A stretch of DNA of 17,751 nucleotides, from contig JAFYPS010000146.1 of the NCBI GenBank assembly GCA_017547395.1, positions 1 through 17,751 of the forward strand. The letters run 5' to 3'. Made by a program: the position numbers and the translations under genes. The notes under the pieces were generated by a model. That model saw nothing but the letters and a program-made list of their open reading frames with translations. It ran no database searches and had not been told where the DNA came from. This DNA comes from Clostridia bacterium. GTDB taxonomy: Bacteria > Bacillota_A > Clostridia > Oscillospirales > CAG-272. The number at the start of each line of letters is the position of its first letter. The first letter of the stretch is position 1. Shown in pieces: positions 1 through 7,117 of this stretch.

Positions 1-5
1 GCATT

Positions 6-42
6 ATTAATGTTTAGCGCACAAAGTGCGCTAAACATTAAT
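6..42. terminator. Perfect 17-bp inverted repeat (hairpin), possible terminator of the gene to the left
   Basis: The arms at 6-22 and 26-42 are exact reverse complements (ATTAATGTTTAGCGCAC and its complement), separated by the loop AAA. Any transcript across it would form a very stable stem. There is no clean U-run after it (ATTAATTTACATC follows), so a standard intrinsic terminator is only one reading. A large operator or a repeat element is the other. Whatever gene it serves lies off the left edge. Confidence 0.4.
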
Positions 43-65
43 TTACATCAACGCTTTATTAAGTA

Positions 66-94
66 TTGATTCTGCATTTTTACTGTGCTAAACT
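66..94 (+). promoter_or_regulatory. Possible sigma-A promoter for the rhamnosidase gene
   Basis: TTGATT at 66-71 and TAAACT at 89-94 are separated by 17 bases. Each hexamer matches the consensus at four of six positions, so this is a plausible but weak promoter. Transcription would start near base 101, leaving a leader of about 107 nt before the ATG at 208. No better pair of boxes was found between 43 and 207. The leader also holds an imperfect hairpin (133-141 with 151-159, one mismatch). Confidence 0.35.
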
Positions 95-207
95 GTGATC
101 AGTGGTGCTATGTATATCGACTGAGGTGGCTATGCTTTTTCCGAAAACAAGGAAAATGCGATGACGGATATAAAGATACCTGTGTACTTGAATAAAAGGA
201 GAAGATA

Positions 208-2301
208 ATGTTTAAAAAAGCTGTCCCGATATTTGCTGCCGGTAAAGAAAACGAGCTTAATACTCATATAGTGGCTATTTCAAGCGTACCGTCGCTTGAA
301 AACGTGAGAATTCTTATATCCGCCGCAAGCTTTTATAAGCTTTTTGTCAATAATGTTTTTGTTGCATTCGGACCCTGCCGCGCTGCAAAAGGATATGCCA
401 GAGTTGATGAAATATCTCTTGGAAAGTACCATCGTAATGGAGAAAACACCATACGAATTGAGGTTGCGGGGTATGCATGCAGCTCTTTTTCTACTGTGCG
501 CTCGGAGTCTTTTGTTTGCGCCGAGGTTCTTTGCGGCAAGGAAGTGCTGCTATATACGGGAAGAGATTTCGAGTGTTATCTTTCTGCAAACTATTTGCAA
601 AAGACAGAGCGCTACTCGGGGCAAAGGCATTTTTCGGAGATTTACGATGCAAGGGAGAAAGAGCCGTTTTCATCTGCATACCGCATAGAGGCTACGACTG
701 TTGCATCGCCGAAGTGGCTTGACAGAAGAGCGCCTTATCCGCGATACAGAGAAGTGTCGGCGGATAATGCCGTCACCGTCGGAAGCTTTTGTTTTGATGA
801 AACGCTTGAATATACTAACAATAAATATTCTTTTGTCATCGACGAAAAATGGGGTCGCTACAGAGAAGAAGAGGTTTTGTATAAGCCATTTCGCTGGATT
901 CAACGCCAAAAGCAGATTCCTAAGAAGCACAGTCAGCCGCTTCCGCTTACTTTGAAGGAAAACGAATATGCTATTTTCGACCTTTCGGGTATAGAATCGG
1001 GTTTTATTAAGTTCTCAGGTGAAGTTATGGCTGAGGCTGACGTTGTAATCGGATTTACCGAGCTTTGCGAACCTGACAATTTTAAATTTACCAATATCAA
1101 TTGCCAGAACGTGCTGGAGTACTTTCTGCCGACAGGCGACAACGAGACGGTAAGCTTTGAACCGTATACCGTGCGTTTTGCAATACTGTTTGTCAAAAAA
1201 GGCGAAGTCAGTATCAAAAAATTTGGCGTAACTACGCTGGAATGCGATATGACGGGTATAAAAGCGCCGGATTTCTTGGACGATGAGAGCCGCATTATTT
1301 ATGATGCTGCGGTAAATTCTTTTGCGCACAATGCTGCCGATATATATACCGACTGTCCTTCACGTGAGCGTGCAGGATGGCTTTGCGATTCTTATTTTAT
1401 GGGTATCGTAGAGGATTTCTTCTTCGGAAAGAGCGACGTCGAGTCGGCATACCTTGAGAATTACCGCCTTTATGAGGGGGATGGAAGACTTCCTATGGGT
1501 GCTTTACCGATGTGCTATCCCGCAGACTTGACTAACGAAGATAAGTTTATTCCGCAATGGAATATGTGGTACGTTATTGAAGTTCGTGATTACCTTCTTA
1601 AACGCGGACATATTGACGAAAAAGAGGATTTTCGCAAAAGCGTGACGGGAGTTATCGAGTTTTTGCAGGAGTATGAAAACGAATACGGACTGCTTGAAAA
1701 GCTTCCGTCCTGGAATTTTGTCGAATGGTCGCGTGCAAACGATTGGACAAAGGACGTAAACTATCCTACAAATTTTCTGTATGCGGAGGTGTTGCGTGCG
1801 GCATATGACCTGTACGGTGATGAGGCGCACAGGGAAAAGGCACTTCGCATAATAGAGAAAACAACCGAACTTTCGTTTAACGGGGAAGTGTTTATAGACA
1901 ACGCTGTGCGCAACGAAAACGGTGCTTTGCAAAATACGGAAAACTTTTCAGAGGCAGGGCAGTATTATGCAATGCTCTTTGGAGACGTTTCTCTGAAGGA
2001 TGCGAAATATTCGCTTTTGAGCGAGTATACAAAAAACGGTTTTTCCGAATTTGCATCACATCCGAATTTTGTACCTGTCAATGCATTTATCGGCAGATAT
2101 TTGCGTATGCTGCTTCTGATACGTACCCGCGAATACGTTTCTTTACTTAAAGACGTTAAGGGCTTTTGCCTTGATATGTCAAAAGCAACGGGGACGCTGT
2201 GGGAATACAAAGACGGCAAGGGAAGTCGTGACCACGGATTTGCTTCTTTTGCAGCAGTTGCTTTAGCATGTGCCTTTAAAAAAGAAAATCTTATAAAATG
2301 A
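208..2301 (+). CDS. Alpha-L-rhamnosidase, GH78-like, cytoplasmic
   Basis: A 697-residue protein that probably removes terminal alpha-L-rhamnose from oligosaccharides or glycosides by the inverting GH78 mechanism. The N-terminal third is beta-sandwich-like and carries a rhamnosidase-type stretch (FVNNVFVAFGPCRAAKGYAR, about residues 46-65). The catalytic (alpha/alpha)6 part has the family motif DCPSRERAGWLCD at 382-394. Asp382, Glu387 and Asp394 have exactly the spacing of the three acidic residues described for Bacillus RhaB. A TLWE motif puts the likely general base at Glu666, and His676 lies in RDHGF. There is no signal peptide, so it should act on imported substrate. It is shorter than many GH78 enzymes (about 900 residues), as if lacking accessory domains. 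The start is fixed by AAGGAG at 196-201, six bases before the ATG. It is a single-gene unit closed by the terminator at 2313-2343. Substrate linkage cannot be read from sequence. Confidence 0.83.
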   Translation: MFKKAVPIFAAGKENELNTHIVAISSVPSLENVRILISAASFYKLFVNNVFVAFGPCRAAKGYARVDEISLGKYHRNGENTIRIEVAGYACSSFSTVRSESFVCAEVLCGKEVLLYTGRDFECYLSANYLQKTERYSGQRHFSEIYDAREKEPFSSAYRIEATTVASPKWLDRRAPYPRYREVSADNAVTVGSFCFDETLEYTNNKYSFVIDEKWGRYREEEVLYKPFRWIQRQKQIPKKHSQPLPLTLKENEYAIFDLSGIESGFIKFSGEVMAEADVVIGFTELCEPDNFKFTNINCQNVLEYFLPTGDNETVSFEPYTVRFAILFVKKGEVSIKKFGVTTLECDMTGIKAPDFLDDESRIIYDAAVNSFAHNAADIYTDCPSRERAGWLCDSYFMGIVEDFFFGKSDVESAYLENYRLYEGDGRLPMGALPMCYPADLTNEDKFIPQWNMWYVIEVRDYLLKRGHIDEKEDFRKSVTGVIEFLQEYENEYGLLEKLPSWNFVEWSRANDWTKDVNYPTNFLYAEVLRAAYDLYGDEAHREKALRIIEKTTELSFNGEVFIDNAVRNENGALQNTENFSEAGQYYAMLFGDVSLKDAKYSLLSEYTKNGFSEFASHPNFVPVNAFIGRYLRMLLLIRTREYVSLLKDVKGFCLDMSKATGTLWEYKDGKGSRDHGFASFAAVALACAFKKENLIK

Positions 2302-2312
2302 TTTTGAAACAG

Positions 2313-2343
2313 AAATCCCGTCGGCTTGTGCCGACGGGATTTT
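2313..2343. terminator. Bidirectional intrinsic terminator
   Basis: Perfect 13-bp arms, AAATCCCGTCGGC at 2313-2325 and its complement at 2330-2342, enclose the loop TTGT. The GC-rich stem is flanked by A's on the left and T's on the right, so it can work on both strands. It lies 11 bases after the stop of the rhamnosidase gene (plus strand) and 2 bases beyond the stop of the acyl-CoA synthetase gene (minus strand), ending both converging transcripts. Confidence 0.88.
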
Positions 2344-2345
2344 GC

Positions 2346-4034
2346 TTATTTTACAAGGTTTCTTCTGATTTTTCTTGTAGTGGTTTTTTCAAACTCGGTT
2401 TCGCGGAGTTCGATATGGTCAATTCTCTTGTAGCTGATAAGCTTGCGGTTTACCGTGTCGATTTCACTCTTGAGAGAAGCAAGAATGTCTTCGTCGGTTG
2501 CGCCCTCCGAAAACTTTGCGCGGTCGGGATAGATGATTGCAACAAGGTTAACCGTGTCGCTGTCCTCTGCCTTTCTGCCTACAACTACGCACTCGGAAAT
2601 GGTTTCGATAGGCTCAAGATATTCCTCGATTTCTTCGGGGAATACGTTCTTGCCGTTTTCAAGAACTATTACCGATTTGCTTCTTCCCGTAATTTTGAGG
2701 TAGCCGTCTTCATCAAGATATCCGACGTCACCCGTGCGGAAGTATCCGTCCTCGGTGAATGCCGCGGCAGTTGCTTCTTCATCACCGTAATAGCCGAGCA
2801 TAACGTTGCTGCCTTTGACGAGAATTTCGCCTATGTCGTGACCTGCTTCGTCTTTATCGGTCGCATCAATTTTTACCGTGCAGCAGGAAACAGGAAGACC
2901 AACGGTACCGGGCTTTGGTGCATAGTAAACGTCAACCGCAACAAGAGGCGAGCATTCGGTAATTCCGTAACCCTCCCAGATCTCAATGCCGAGTGAGCGG
3001 AAGGTGTTTGCGATATCCTGATTGAGCGCCGCACCGCCGCAGATGATTTTTTTAAGGTCGCCGCCAAAGGACTTTATAACCGCGCTGAAAATGCCGCGGC
3101 GCATATCGATACCGACCTTGCGCATACCGTTTGAAGCCTTCATAAGACCGCGCATAACCTTGTCGAGCTTCTTTTTGCGGAGCTCGTCCCAGATTTTCTT
3201 CTCCATTGTGTTTACAAATAGAGGAACAAGCACAAGGGCAGTAGGCTTGAATTTATTGATGTTGCGGAGAACGTGGCGGAGTGAGTCATTGATGGCGACG
3301 CGCATACCGTAGTTCATACCCGAAAGCGTGCAGCAGAGTTCGTATGTATGATGCACGGGAAGCACAGAGAGAAGCACGTCGTCGGGGAAGAAGTAAACAC
3401 TTCCACAGGCTGCGTTGATGGCAGAACAAAGGTTGTGCTGAGAAAGCATAACGCACTTGCTTGTACCTGTAGTTCCCGACGTGAAGAGCATAATAGACAT
3501 TTTCATTATGTCAGGATCTTCGGCAAAAGCGCACGGAAGGTCTCTTGAAGACTCAATCATACTGATTACCGAAGCGGAGTAGACTTCGAATTCGTTGTCG
3601 TATATCGGTATAAAGGAGATTTCGGGGTGGCGTTCTGCTATCTCGGTAAACTTTTTTTCAAAGGAGTTTGAGAAGACAAGCACCTCTGCTTCACTGCGCA
3701 CGAGGAAGTTTTCGATTTCGGGTACTGCAAGCTCCTTGTCGAGCGGAATTGCAACACCGTCGGTGCAGAGGGTAGCGAGGTATGCAATATACCAGTAGGG
3801 AGAGGTTTCGCCGATGATGGCAACTCTTTTACCGCTTTTTCCGATAGCTTTAAGCCCCGCTGCAAAGCTGTCGATATTTTCGGCAAACTCCGCATACGTC
3901 ATTTCTTTAAGTTCACTGCCGACGAAATAGTCGAACGCTACTTTGTCACCGTGACCGCGATAATGCTCAACGAGTTCTTGTATAGAGCCTACTTCTTCGA
4001 AAAGAGGCTCTTTTTTTATCGGTATTTTATTCAT
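2346..4034 (-). CDS. Long-chain acyl-CoA synthetase (AMP-forming fatty acid--CoA ligase)
   Basis: An adenylate-forming enzyme of about 562 residues, expected to activate a fatty acid with ATP to acyl-AMP and transfer it to CoA. Motifs in order: P-loop-like LFTSGTTGTSK at 183-193; PVHHTYE near 226-232; GYGITE at 355-360; FRTGD ending at 436; GRSK at 450-453; and TRKIRR near the C-terminus, whose Lys (about 555) fits the conserved A10 lysine. Length and motif order match the FadD/long-chain family. No membrane segment is evident. Two in-frame ATGs lie 6 bases apart (4040 and 4034). The AAGGA at 4042-4046 sits only about 2 bases from the first but about 8 from the second, so 4034 is preferred. 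It is the last gene of the minus-strand operon and its start overlaps the end of the upstream gene, implying translational coupling. A related acyl or aryl acid could be the real substrate. Confidence 0.88.
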   Translation of the reverse strand: MNKIPIKKEPLFEEVGSIQELVEHYRGHGDKVAFDYFVGSELKEMTYAEFAENIDSFAAGLKAIGKSGKRVAIIGETSPYWYIAYLATLCTDGVAIPLDKELAVPEIENFLVRSEAEVLVFSNSFEKKFTEIAERHPEISFIPIYDNEFEVYSASVISMIESSRDLPCAFAEDPDIMKMSIMLFTSGTTGTSKCVMLSQHNLCSAINAACGSVYFFPDDVLLSVLPVHHTYELCCTLSGMNYGMRVAINDSLRHVLRNINKFKPTALVLVPLFVNTMEKKIWDELRKKKLDKVMRGLMKASNGMRKVGIDMRRGIFSAVIKSFGGDLKKIICGGAALNQDIANTFRSLGIEIWEGYGITECSPLVAVDVYYAPKPGTVGLPVSCCTVKIDATDKDEAGHDIGEILVKGSNVMLGYYGDEEATAAAFTEDGYFRTGDVGYLDEDGYLKITGRSKSVIVLENGKNVFPEEIEEYLEPIETISECVVVGRKAEDSDTVNLVAIIYPDRAKFSEGATDEDILASLKSEIDTVNRKLISYKRIDHIELRETEFEKTTTRKIRRNLVK

Positions 4035-4287
4035 TGTCATTTTCCTTGTTTTTAAGTTTTTTTAACTCTTCTTCAAGCCGGAAAACCTTGTTTTCGAGCG
4101 TTTCAATTCTTCCGATGAGTTCGCCTGTTACAAGGCAGGCACCACTGAATGCGATAACGCATCCGAACGAAACCAAAGCTACTACAGATATTACGTCGGC
4201 TTTCGGATTTTGAAAATAGAGCATTAAAAGAAGTGCACCCAAAAAAAGAGTGACTCCTATAAGCTTGAACGTGTTTTTGAGTTTCAT
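4027..4287 (-). CDS. Small membrane protein, two TM helices plus C-terminal coiled coil
   Basis: An 86-residue protein I do not recognise. Residues 8-25 and 32-55 are two hydrophobic helices. Residues 58-82 are a charged amphipathic stretch with heptad-like leucines (IETLENKVFRLEEELKKLKN), predicting a coiled coil. The basic N-terminus (MKLKNTFK) suggests that both ends are cytoplasmic. The ATG at 4287 overlaps the preceding kinase stop by one base (TAATG), so translation is probably coupled. The frame continues upstream, but a longer start would lie inside the kinase gene and has no better ribosome-binding site. The 3' end overlaps the acyl-CoA synthetase start. Its position between kinase and ligase suggests a membrane-scaffold role, which is inference only. 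Confidence 0.72.
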   Translation of the reverse strand: MKLKNTFKLIGVTLFLGALLLMLYFQNPKADVISVVALVSFGCVIAFSGACLVTGELIGRIETLENKVFRLEEELKKLKNKENDNE

Positions 4288-5228
4288 TATGAAAGTGCGG
4301 CTCCTATGATACCTGCATCGTTTCCGCAGGTTGCGGTGCAAATGCGGGTGCGCTTTTCGGAGTTGCGCGCAAATTCCTCGGCATCAATCTTGGGCTGAAG
4401 AAGATCGATAAGGAACTGCTTTTCGCCGGAAACACCGCCGCCAATGATGAATACGTCGGGCTGGAAGATGTTTATCATTGAAATAATGCCGTTTGCAAGT
4501 GCATCGGTGTAGGTTTCTATTACTCTTGCCGCCGCTGCATCGCCCTGCTTGAAGGCATCGAATGCGGTGCGCGCGGTAATGCGGCTGCCCTCAGCCATAA
4601 GAGTTGCCTCGCCGCTCATAAAGCATTTATTAATCTCATCCTTGGTCATTCTGATGAGCGCGGTTGCAGAAGCATACGCTTCAAAGCATCCTCGTCTGCC
4701 GCATCCGCACTTTTCTCCGCCCATTTGGATTACGAAATGGCCGATTTCGCCTGCAAGGCCGTTTGAACCGCTGTAAATTTTCTTGTCAATTACGATTCCG
4801 CCGCCGACACCGGTACCGAGAGTAATCATAACTGCATTTTCAGCACCCTTTGCCGCACCTGCGAGAACTTCTGCAAGAGTAGCGGCATTTGCATCGTTTG
4901 CAAGAGTAACTCTTTTGCCGTCAAGCTTTTCGGAAAGGATGTCGCAAATCGGAAGACCTGAGAAAGGAATGTTGGGGGTGAGAATAATTACACCCTTTTT
5001 CTCGTCAACGCCACCCGGAACTGCAATTCCTACGGACTCGATTGAATTAAAGTCTGTGCCCGATTCTACGCAGAGATTTTTGCAGAGAAGAGCAATATCG
5101 TCTATGATTTCTTCTTTAGGTCTTGATGCAACCGTGGGCACCGAGGACTTGAAAAGAATTTCACCGCTTTCGTTCACAATACCTGCGGCTATATTAGTAC
5201 CGCCGAGGTCAATTCCTATTTTCAACAT
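4287..5228 (-). CDS. ROK-family sugar kinase (probable glucokinase)
   Basis: A 313-residue cytoplasmic kinase that should phosphorylate glucose or a related hexose with ATP. The N-terminal phosphate loop is IGIDLGGTN (4-12). The catalytic Asp is Asp112 in LANDANAATLAE. A second glycine-rich phosphate motif, TLGTGVGGG, lies at 136-144. The ROK zinc site is complete: GEIGH with His164, then CGCGRRGC with Cys174, Cys176 and Cys181. The C-terminal IIGGGVS (261-267) is typical of ATP binding. Length matches Gram-positive glucokinases (about 310-325). There is no N-terminal helix-turn-helix, so this is a kinase and not a ROK repressor. AAGGAG at 5235-5240 lies six bases from the ATG. It is the first gene of a three-gene minus-strand operon under a near-consensus promoter. 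An N-acetylmannosamine or fructose kinase cannot be excluded. Confidence 0.87.
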   Translation of the reverse strand: MLKIGIDLGGTNIAAGIVNESGEILFKSSVPTVASRPKEEIIDDIALLCKNLCVESGTDFNSIESVGIAVPGGVDEKKGVIILTPNIPFSGLPICDILSEKLDGKRVTLANDANAATLAEVLAGAAKGAENAVMITLGTGVGGGIVIDKKIYSGSNGLAGEIGHFVIQMGGEKCGCGRRGCFEAYASATALIRMTKDEINKCFMSGEATLMAEGSRITARTAFDAFKQGDAAAARVIETYTDALANGIISMINIFQPDVFIIGGGVSGEKQFLIDLLQPKIDAEEFARNSEKRTRICTATCGNDAGIIGAALS

Positions 5229-5270
5229 ATGTATCTCCTTTGAACTGTATATGTTTTTGTACTATGGTAT

Positions 5271-5299
5271 ATTATAAAATATAGACAAAGAAAAGTCAA
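5271..5299 (-). promoter_or_regulatory. Sigma-A promoter of the kinase/acyl-CoA synthetase operon
   Basis: Read on the minus strand, TTGACT (5299-5294) is followed after 17 bases by a perfect TATAAT (5276-5271). This is close to the ideal housekeeping promoter. Transcription would begin near 5264, giving a leader of about 36 nt that holds the AAGGAG at 5240-5235. Confidence 0.82.
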
Positions 5300-5345
5300 T
5301 AAGACCTTTTAATTACATATAAAGTAGAAAATATTGAAATTTTGC

Positions 5346-5374
5346 TTGCAATTGTAATGTTTTCGTTATACAAT
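5346..5374 (+). promoter_or_regulatory. Sigma-A promoter of the cysteine desulfurase/scaffold operon
   Basis: TTGCAA (5346-5351) and TACAAT (5369-5374) have a 17-base spacer. Transcription should begin near 5381, about 60 nt before the ATG at 5441. The predicted start coincides with the left edge of the inverted repeat at 5381-5399. Confidence 0.68.
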
Positions 5375-5380
5375 ATATTG

Positions 5381-5399
5381 ATACGAAGAAATTTCGTAT
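5381..5399. promoter_or_regulatory. Inverted repeat at the transcription start of the desulfurase operon, possible operator
   Basis: ATACGAA (5381-5387) and TTCGTAT (5393-5399) form a perfect 7-bp inverted repeat around GAAAT. It begins about 7 bases after the -10 box, where a repressor would block transcription. Fe-S assembly operons are often controlled by Rrf2-family regulators such as IscR, but I cannot match this repeat to a published motif. A weak 5' RNA hairpin is the alternative. Confidence 0.4.
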
Positions 5400-5440
5400 T
5401 TATAAAAAGATAAATGCGCTACGGCGCAAGGAGTAATAAA

Positions 5441-6616
5441 ATGAAAAGAATCGTTTATGCAGACAATGCGGCGACGACTCCTGTTTCAAAAGAAGTCCTC
5501 GACGCAATGATGCCCTATTTTACGGAAAATTGGGGTAATCCTTCTACTCTTCATACCAAGGGAAGAGAAGCGGCGATTGCAATGGAAGATGCAAGAGCGC
5601 GCATTGCAGCATGTATAGGCGCAAATGCGAAAGAAGTGTTTTTCACCTCGTGTGGCAGCGAGGCGGACAACTGGGCAATAAAGGGCGCGGCTTATGCAGG
5701 GCGCGCAAAGGGAAGAACCCATATAATCACAAGTGCTGTTGAACACCATGCGGCGCTTCACGCGTGCAAGGCTCTTGAAAAGGATGGCTTTACCGTTACT
5801 TATCTGCCCGTTGATACAGACGGAGTTGTTTCGATTGATGCTCTTAAAGAAGCAATCAGCGATAAAACCGCGCTTGTATCCGTAATGATGGCGAATAATG
5901 AAATAGGTACTATTGAGCCCGTAAAGGAAATTGCGAAAATCGCACATGAGTATGGCGCACTGATGTTTACCGACGCCGTTCAGGCGGTTGGAAATATCCC
6001 CGTAGACGTCAAAGAACTCGGCGTTGATATGCTTTCGCTTTCGGGACACAAAATTCACGCGCCGAAAGGCATCGGTGCTCTTTACGTAAAGACCGGTGTC
6101 CGTATCAATAATCTTATCGACGGCGGCGGTCAGGAAAGAGGCAAACGCGGCGGAACCGAGAATACGCCTTATATTATCGGTCTTGCAACCGCTATTGAAA
6201 ACGCAGTTGCAAAGCTTCCTGAAATGAAAAAGGTTGCAGAGCTCCGCGATATGCTTATCGACAGAATTCTTGATGAAATTCCGCATACCTCTCTTAACGG
6301 TCCGCGCGGCAATATGCGCCTGCCCGGTAACGTTAATATAGGGTTTGAATATATTGAAGGCGAAAGTATGCTGCTTCTCCTCGACTTTGAGGGAATTGCG
6401 GCTTCTACGGGCTCGGCTTGCTCTTCCGCATCGCTTGACCCGTCGCACGTGTTGCTTGCTATCGGTGTTCCTCACGAAAGAGCACACGGCTCGCTTCGCC
6501 TTTCTATTTCGAATGAAACAACGAAAGAGGACGTTGATTACATTCTTGAAAAACTTCCGCCTATTATCAAAAGGCTCCGCGATATGAGTCCTCTTTATGA
6601 AAACGTAAAGGAGTAA
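5441..6616 (+). CDS. nifS: Cysteine desulfurase, NifS/IscS family
   Basis: A 391-residue PLP enzyme that converts L-cysteine to alanine and passes the sulfur, as a persulfide, to the scaffold encoded next door. The N-terminal YADNAATTP (6-14) is the family signature. EHH (101-103) gives the PLP-stacking histidine. TDAVQ (177-181) holds the Asp that binds the pyridine nitrogen. SGHK ends at Lys204, the Schiff-base lysine. STGSACSS (322-329) carries the sulfur-accepting Cys327 on the flexible loop, followed by the usual RLS segment. Length is standard. An upstream in-frame ATG at 5414 is rejected because AAGGAG at 5429-5434 sits six bases before 5441 and homology begins at MKRIVYADNA. The gene is followed after six bases by the scaffold gene. 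IscS would be an equally valid name; the short scaffold partner is common to both systems. Confidence 0.93.
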   Translation: MKRIVYADNAATTPVSKEVLDAMMPYFTENWGNPSTLHTKGREAAIAMEDARARIAACIGANAKEVFFTSCGSEADNWAIKGAAYAGRAKGRTHIITSAVEHHAALHACKALEKDGFTVTYLPVDTDGVVSIDALKEAISDKTALVSVMMANNEIGTIEPVKEIAKIAHEYGALMFTDAVQAVGNIPVDVKELGVDMLSLSGHKIHAPKGIGALYVKTGVRINNLIDGGGQERGKRGGTENTPYIIGLATAIENAVAKLPEMKKVAELRDMLIDRILDEIPHTSLNGPRGNMRLPGNVNIGFEYIEGESMLLLLDFEGIAASTGSACSSASLDPSHVLLAIGVPHERAHGSLRLSISNETTKEDVDYILEKLPPIIKRLRDMSPLYENVKE

Positions 6617-6622
6617 TTAACT

Positions 6623-7072
6623 ATGAGTATGTTATACAGTCCCGAAGTAATGGACCATTTTACCAATCCCCGCAACGTCGGTGTTATTGAAGATGCCGAC
6701 GGCATAGGAGAAATCGGAAATGCCAAGTGTGGCGATATTATGAAGATGTATCTGAAGATCGAAGACGGAATTATAGTTGACGTCAAGTTCAAGACCTTCG
6801 GATGCGGCGCGGCTGTTGCGACGTCTTCCATGGCGACCGAGATGATTAAGGGTAAGAGCGTTGACGATGCTCTTGCACTTACCAACAAGGCCGTAATTGA
6901 TGCCCTTGGCGGACTTCCGGCGGTTAAGGTTCACTGCTCGGTGCTTGCTGAGGAAGCAGTAAAATGCGCACTTGCCGATTATTATAAGAAGCAGGGAATT
7001 GCACACCCCGTTATTGCCGAAGCCGAAGAGATAATGGGTCACGACCACGATCACGGCGAAATAGACGAGTAA
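6623..7072 (+). CDS. nifU: Fe-S cluster assembly scaffold protein, IscU/NifU N-terminal type
   Basis: A 149-residue scaffold on which [2Fe-2S] and [4Fe-4S] clusters are assembled using sulfur from the upstream desulfurase. All ligands expected for IscU are present: Cys36 and Asp38 in AKCGD, Cys61 in FGCGAA, and His104-Cys105 in KVHCSV. The fold fits the single-domain IscU form, without the ferredoxin-like or Nfu domains of full nitrogen-fixation NifU. The last 11 residues (GHDHDHGEIDE) form a His/Asp tail that may bind metal. AAGGAG (6608-6613) lies inside the end of the desulfurase gene, nine bases before this ATG, so the two genes form one operon. The ATG at 6629 would also preserve the fold, but its spacing is worse. 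Confidence 0.92.
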   Translation: MSMLYSPEVMDHFTNPRNVGVIEDADGIGEIGNAKCGDIMKMYLKIEDGIIVDVKFKTFGCGAAVATSSMATEMIKGKSVDDALALTNKAVIDALGGLPAVKVHCSVLAEEAVKCALADYYKKQGIAHPVIAEAEEIMGHDHDHGEIDE

Positions 7073-7081
7073 AAACACAGG

Positions 7082-7117
7082 CACTGCCGCGTTGAAAAAA
7101 TGCGGCAGTGTTTTTTT
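7082..7117 (+). terminator. Intrinsic terminator of the Fe-S assembly operon
   Basis: CACTGCCGC (7082-7090) pairs perfectly with GCGGCAGTG (7102-7110) across an 11-base loop and is followed directly by seven T's. It starts ten bases after the scaffold stop codon. Confidence 0.92.

Noticed and set aside
2298..2996. A plus-strand open frame (232 codons) opposite the 3' end of the acyl-CoA synthetase gene
   Set aside because: It begins at the rhamnosidase stop, runs through the bidirectional terminator and is antisense to conserved adenylation motifs.
5486..6487. A minus-strand open frame (333 codons) opposite the cysteine desulfurase gene
   Set aside because: The plus-strand gene has all catalytic motifs; the antisense product is Arg/Cys/Asn-rich and unlike any protein.
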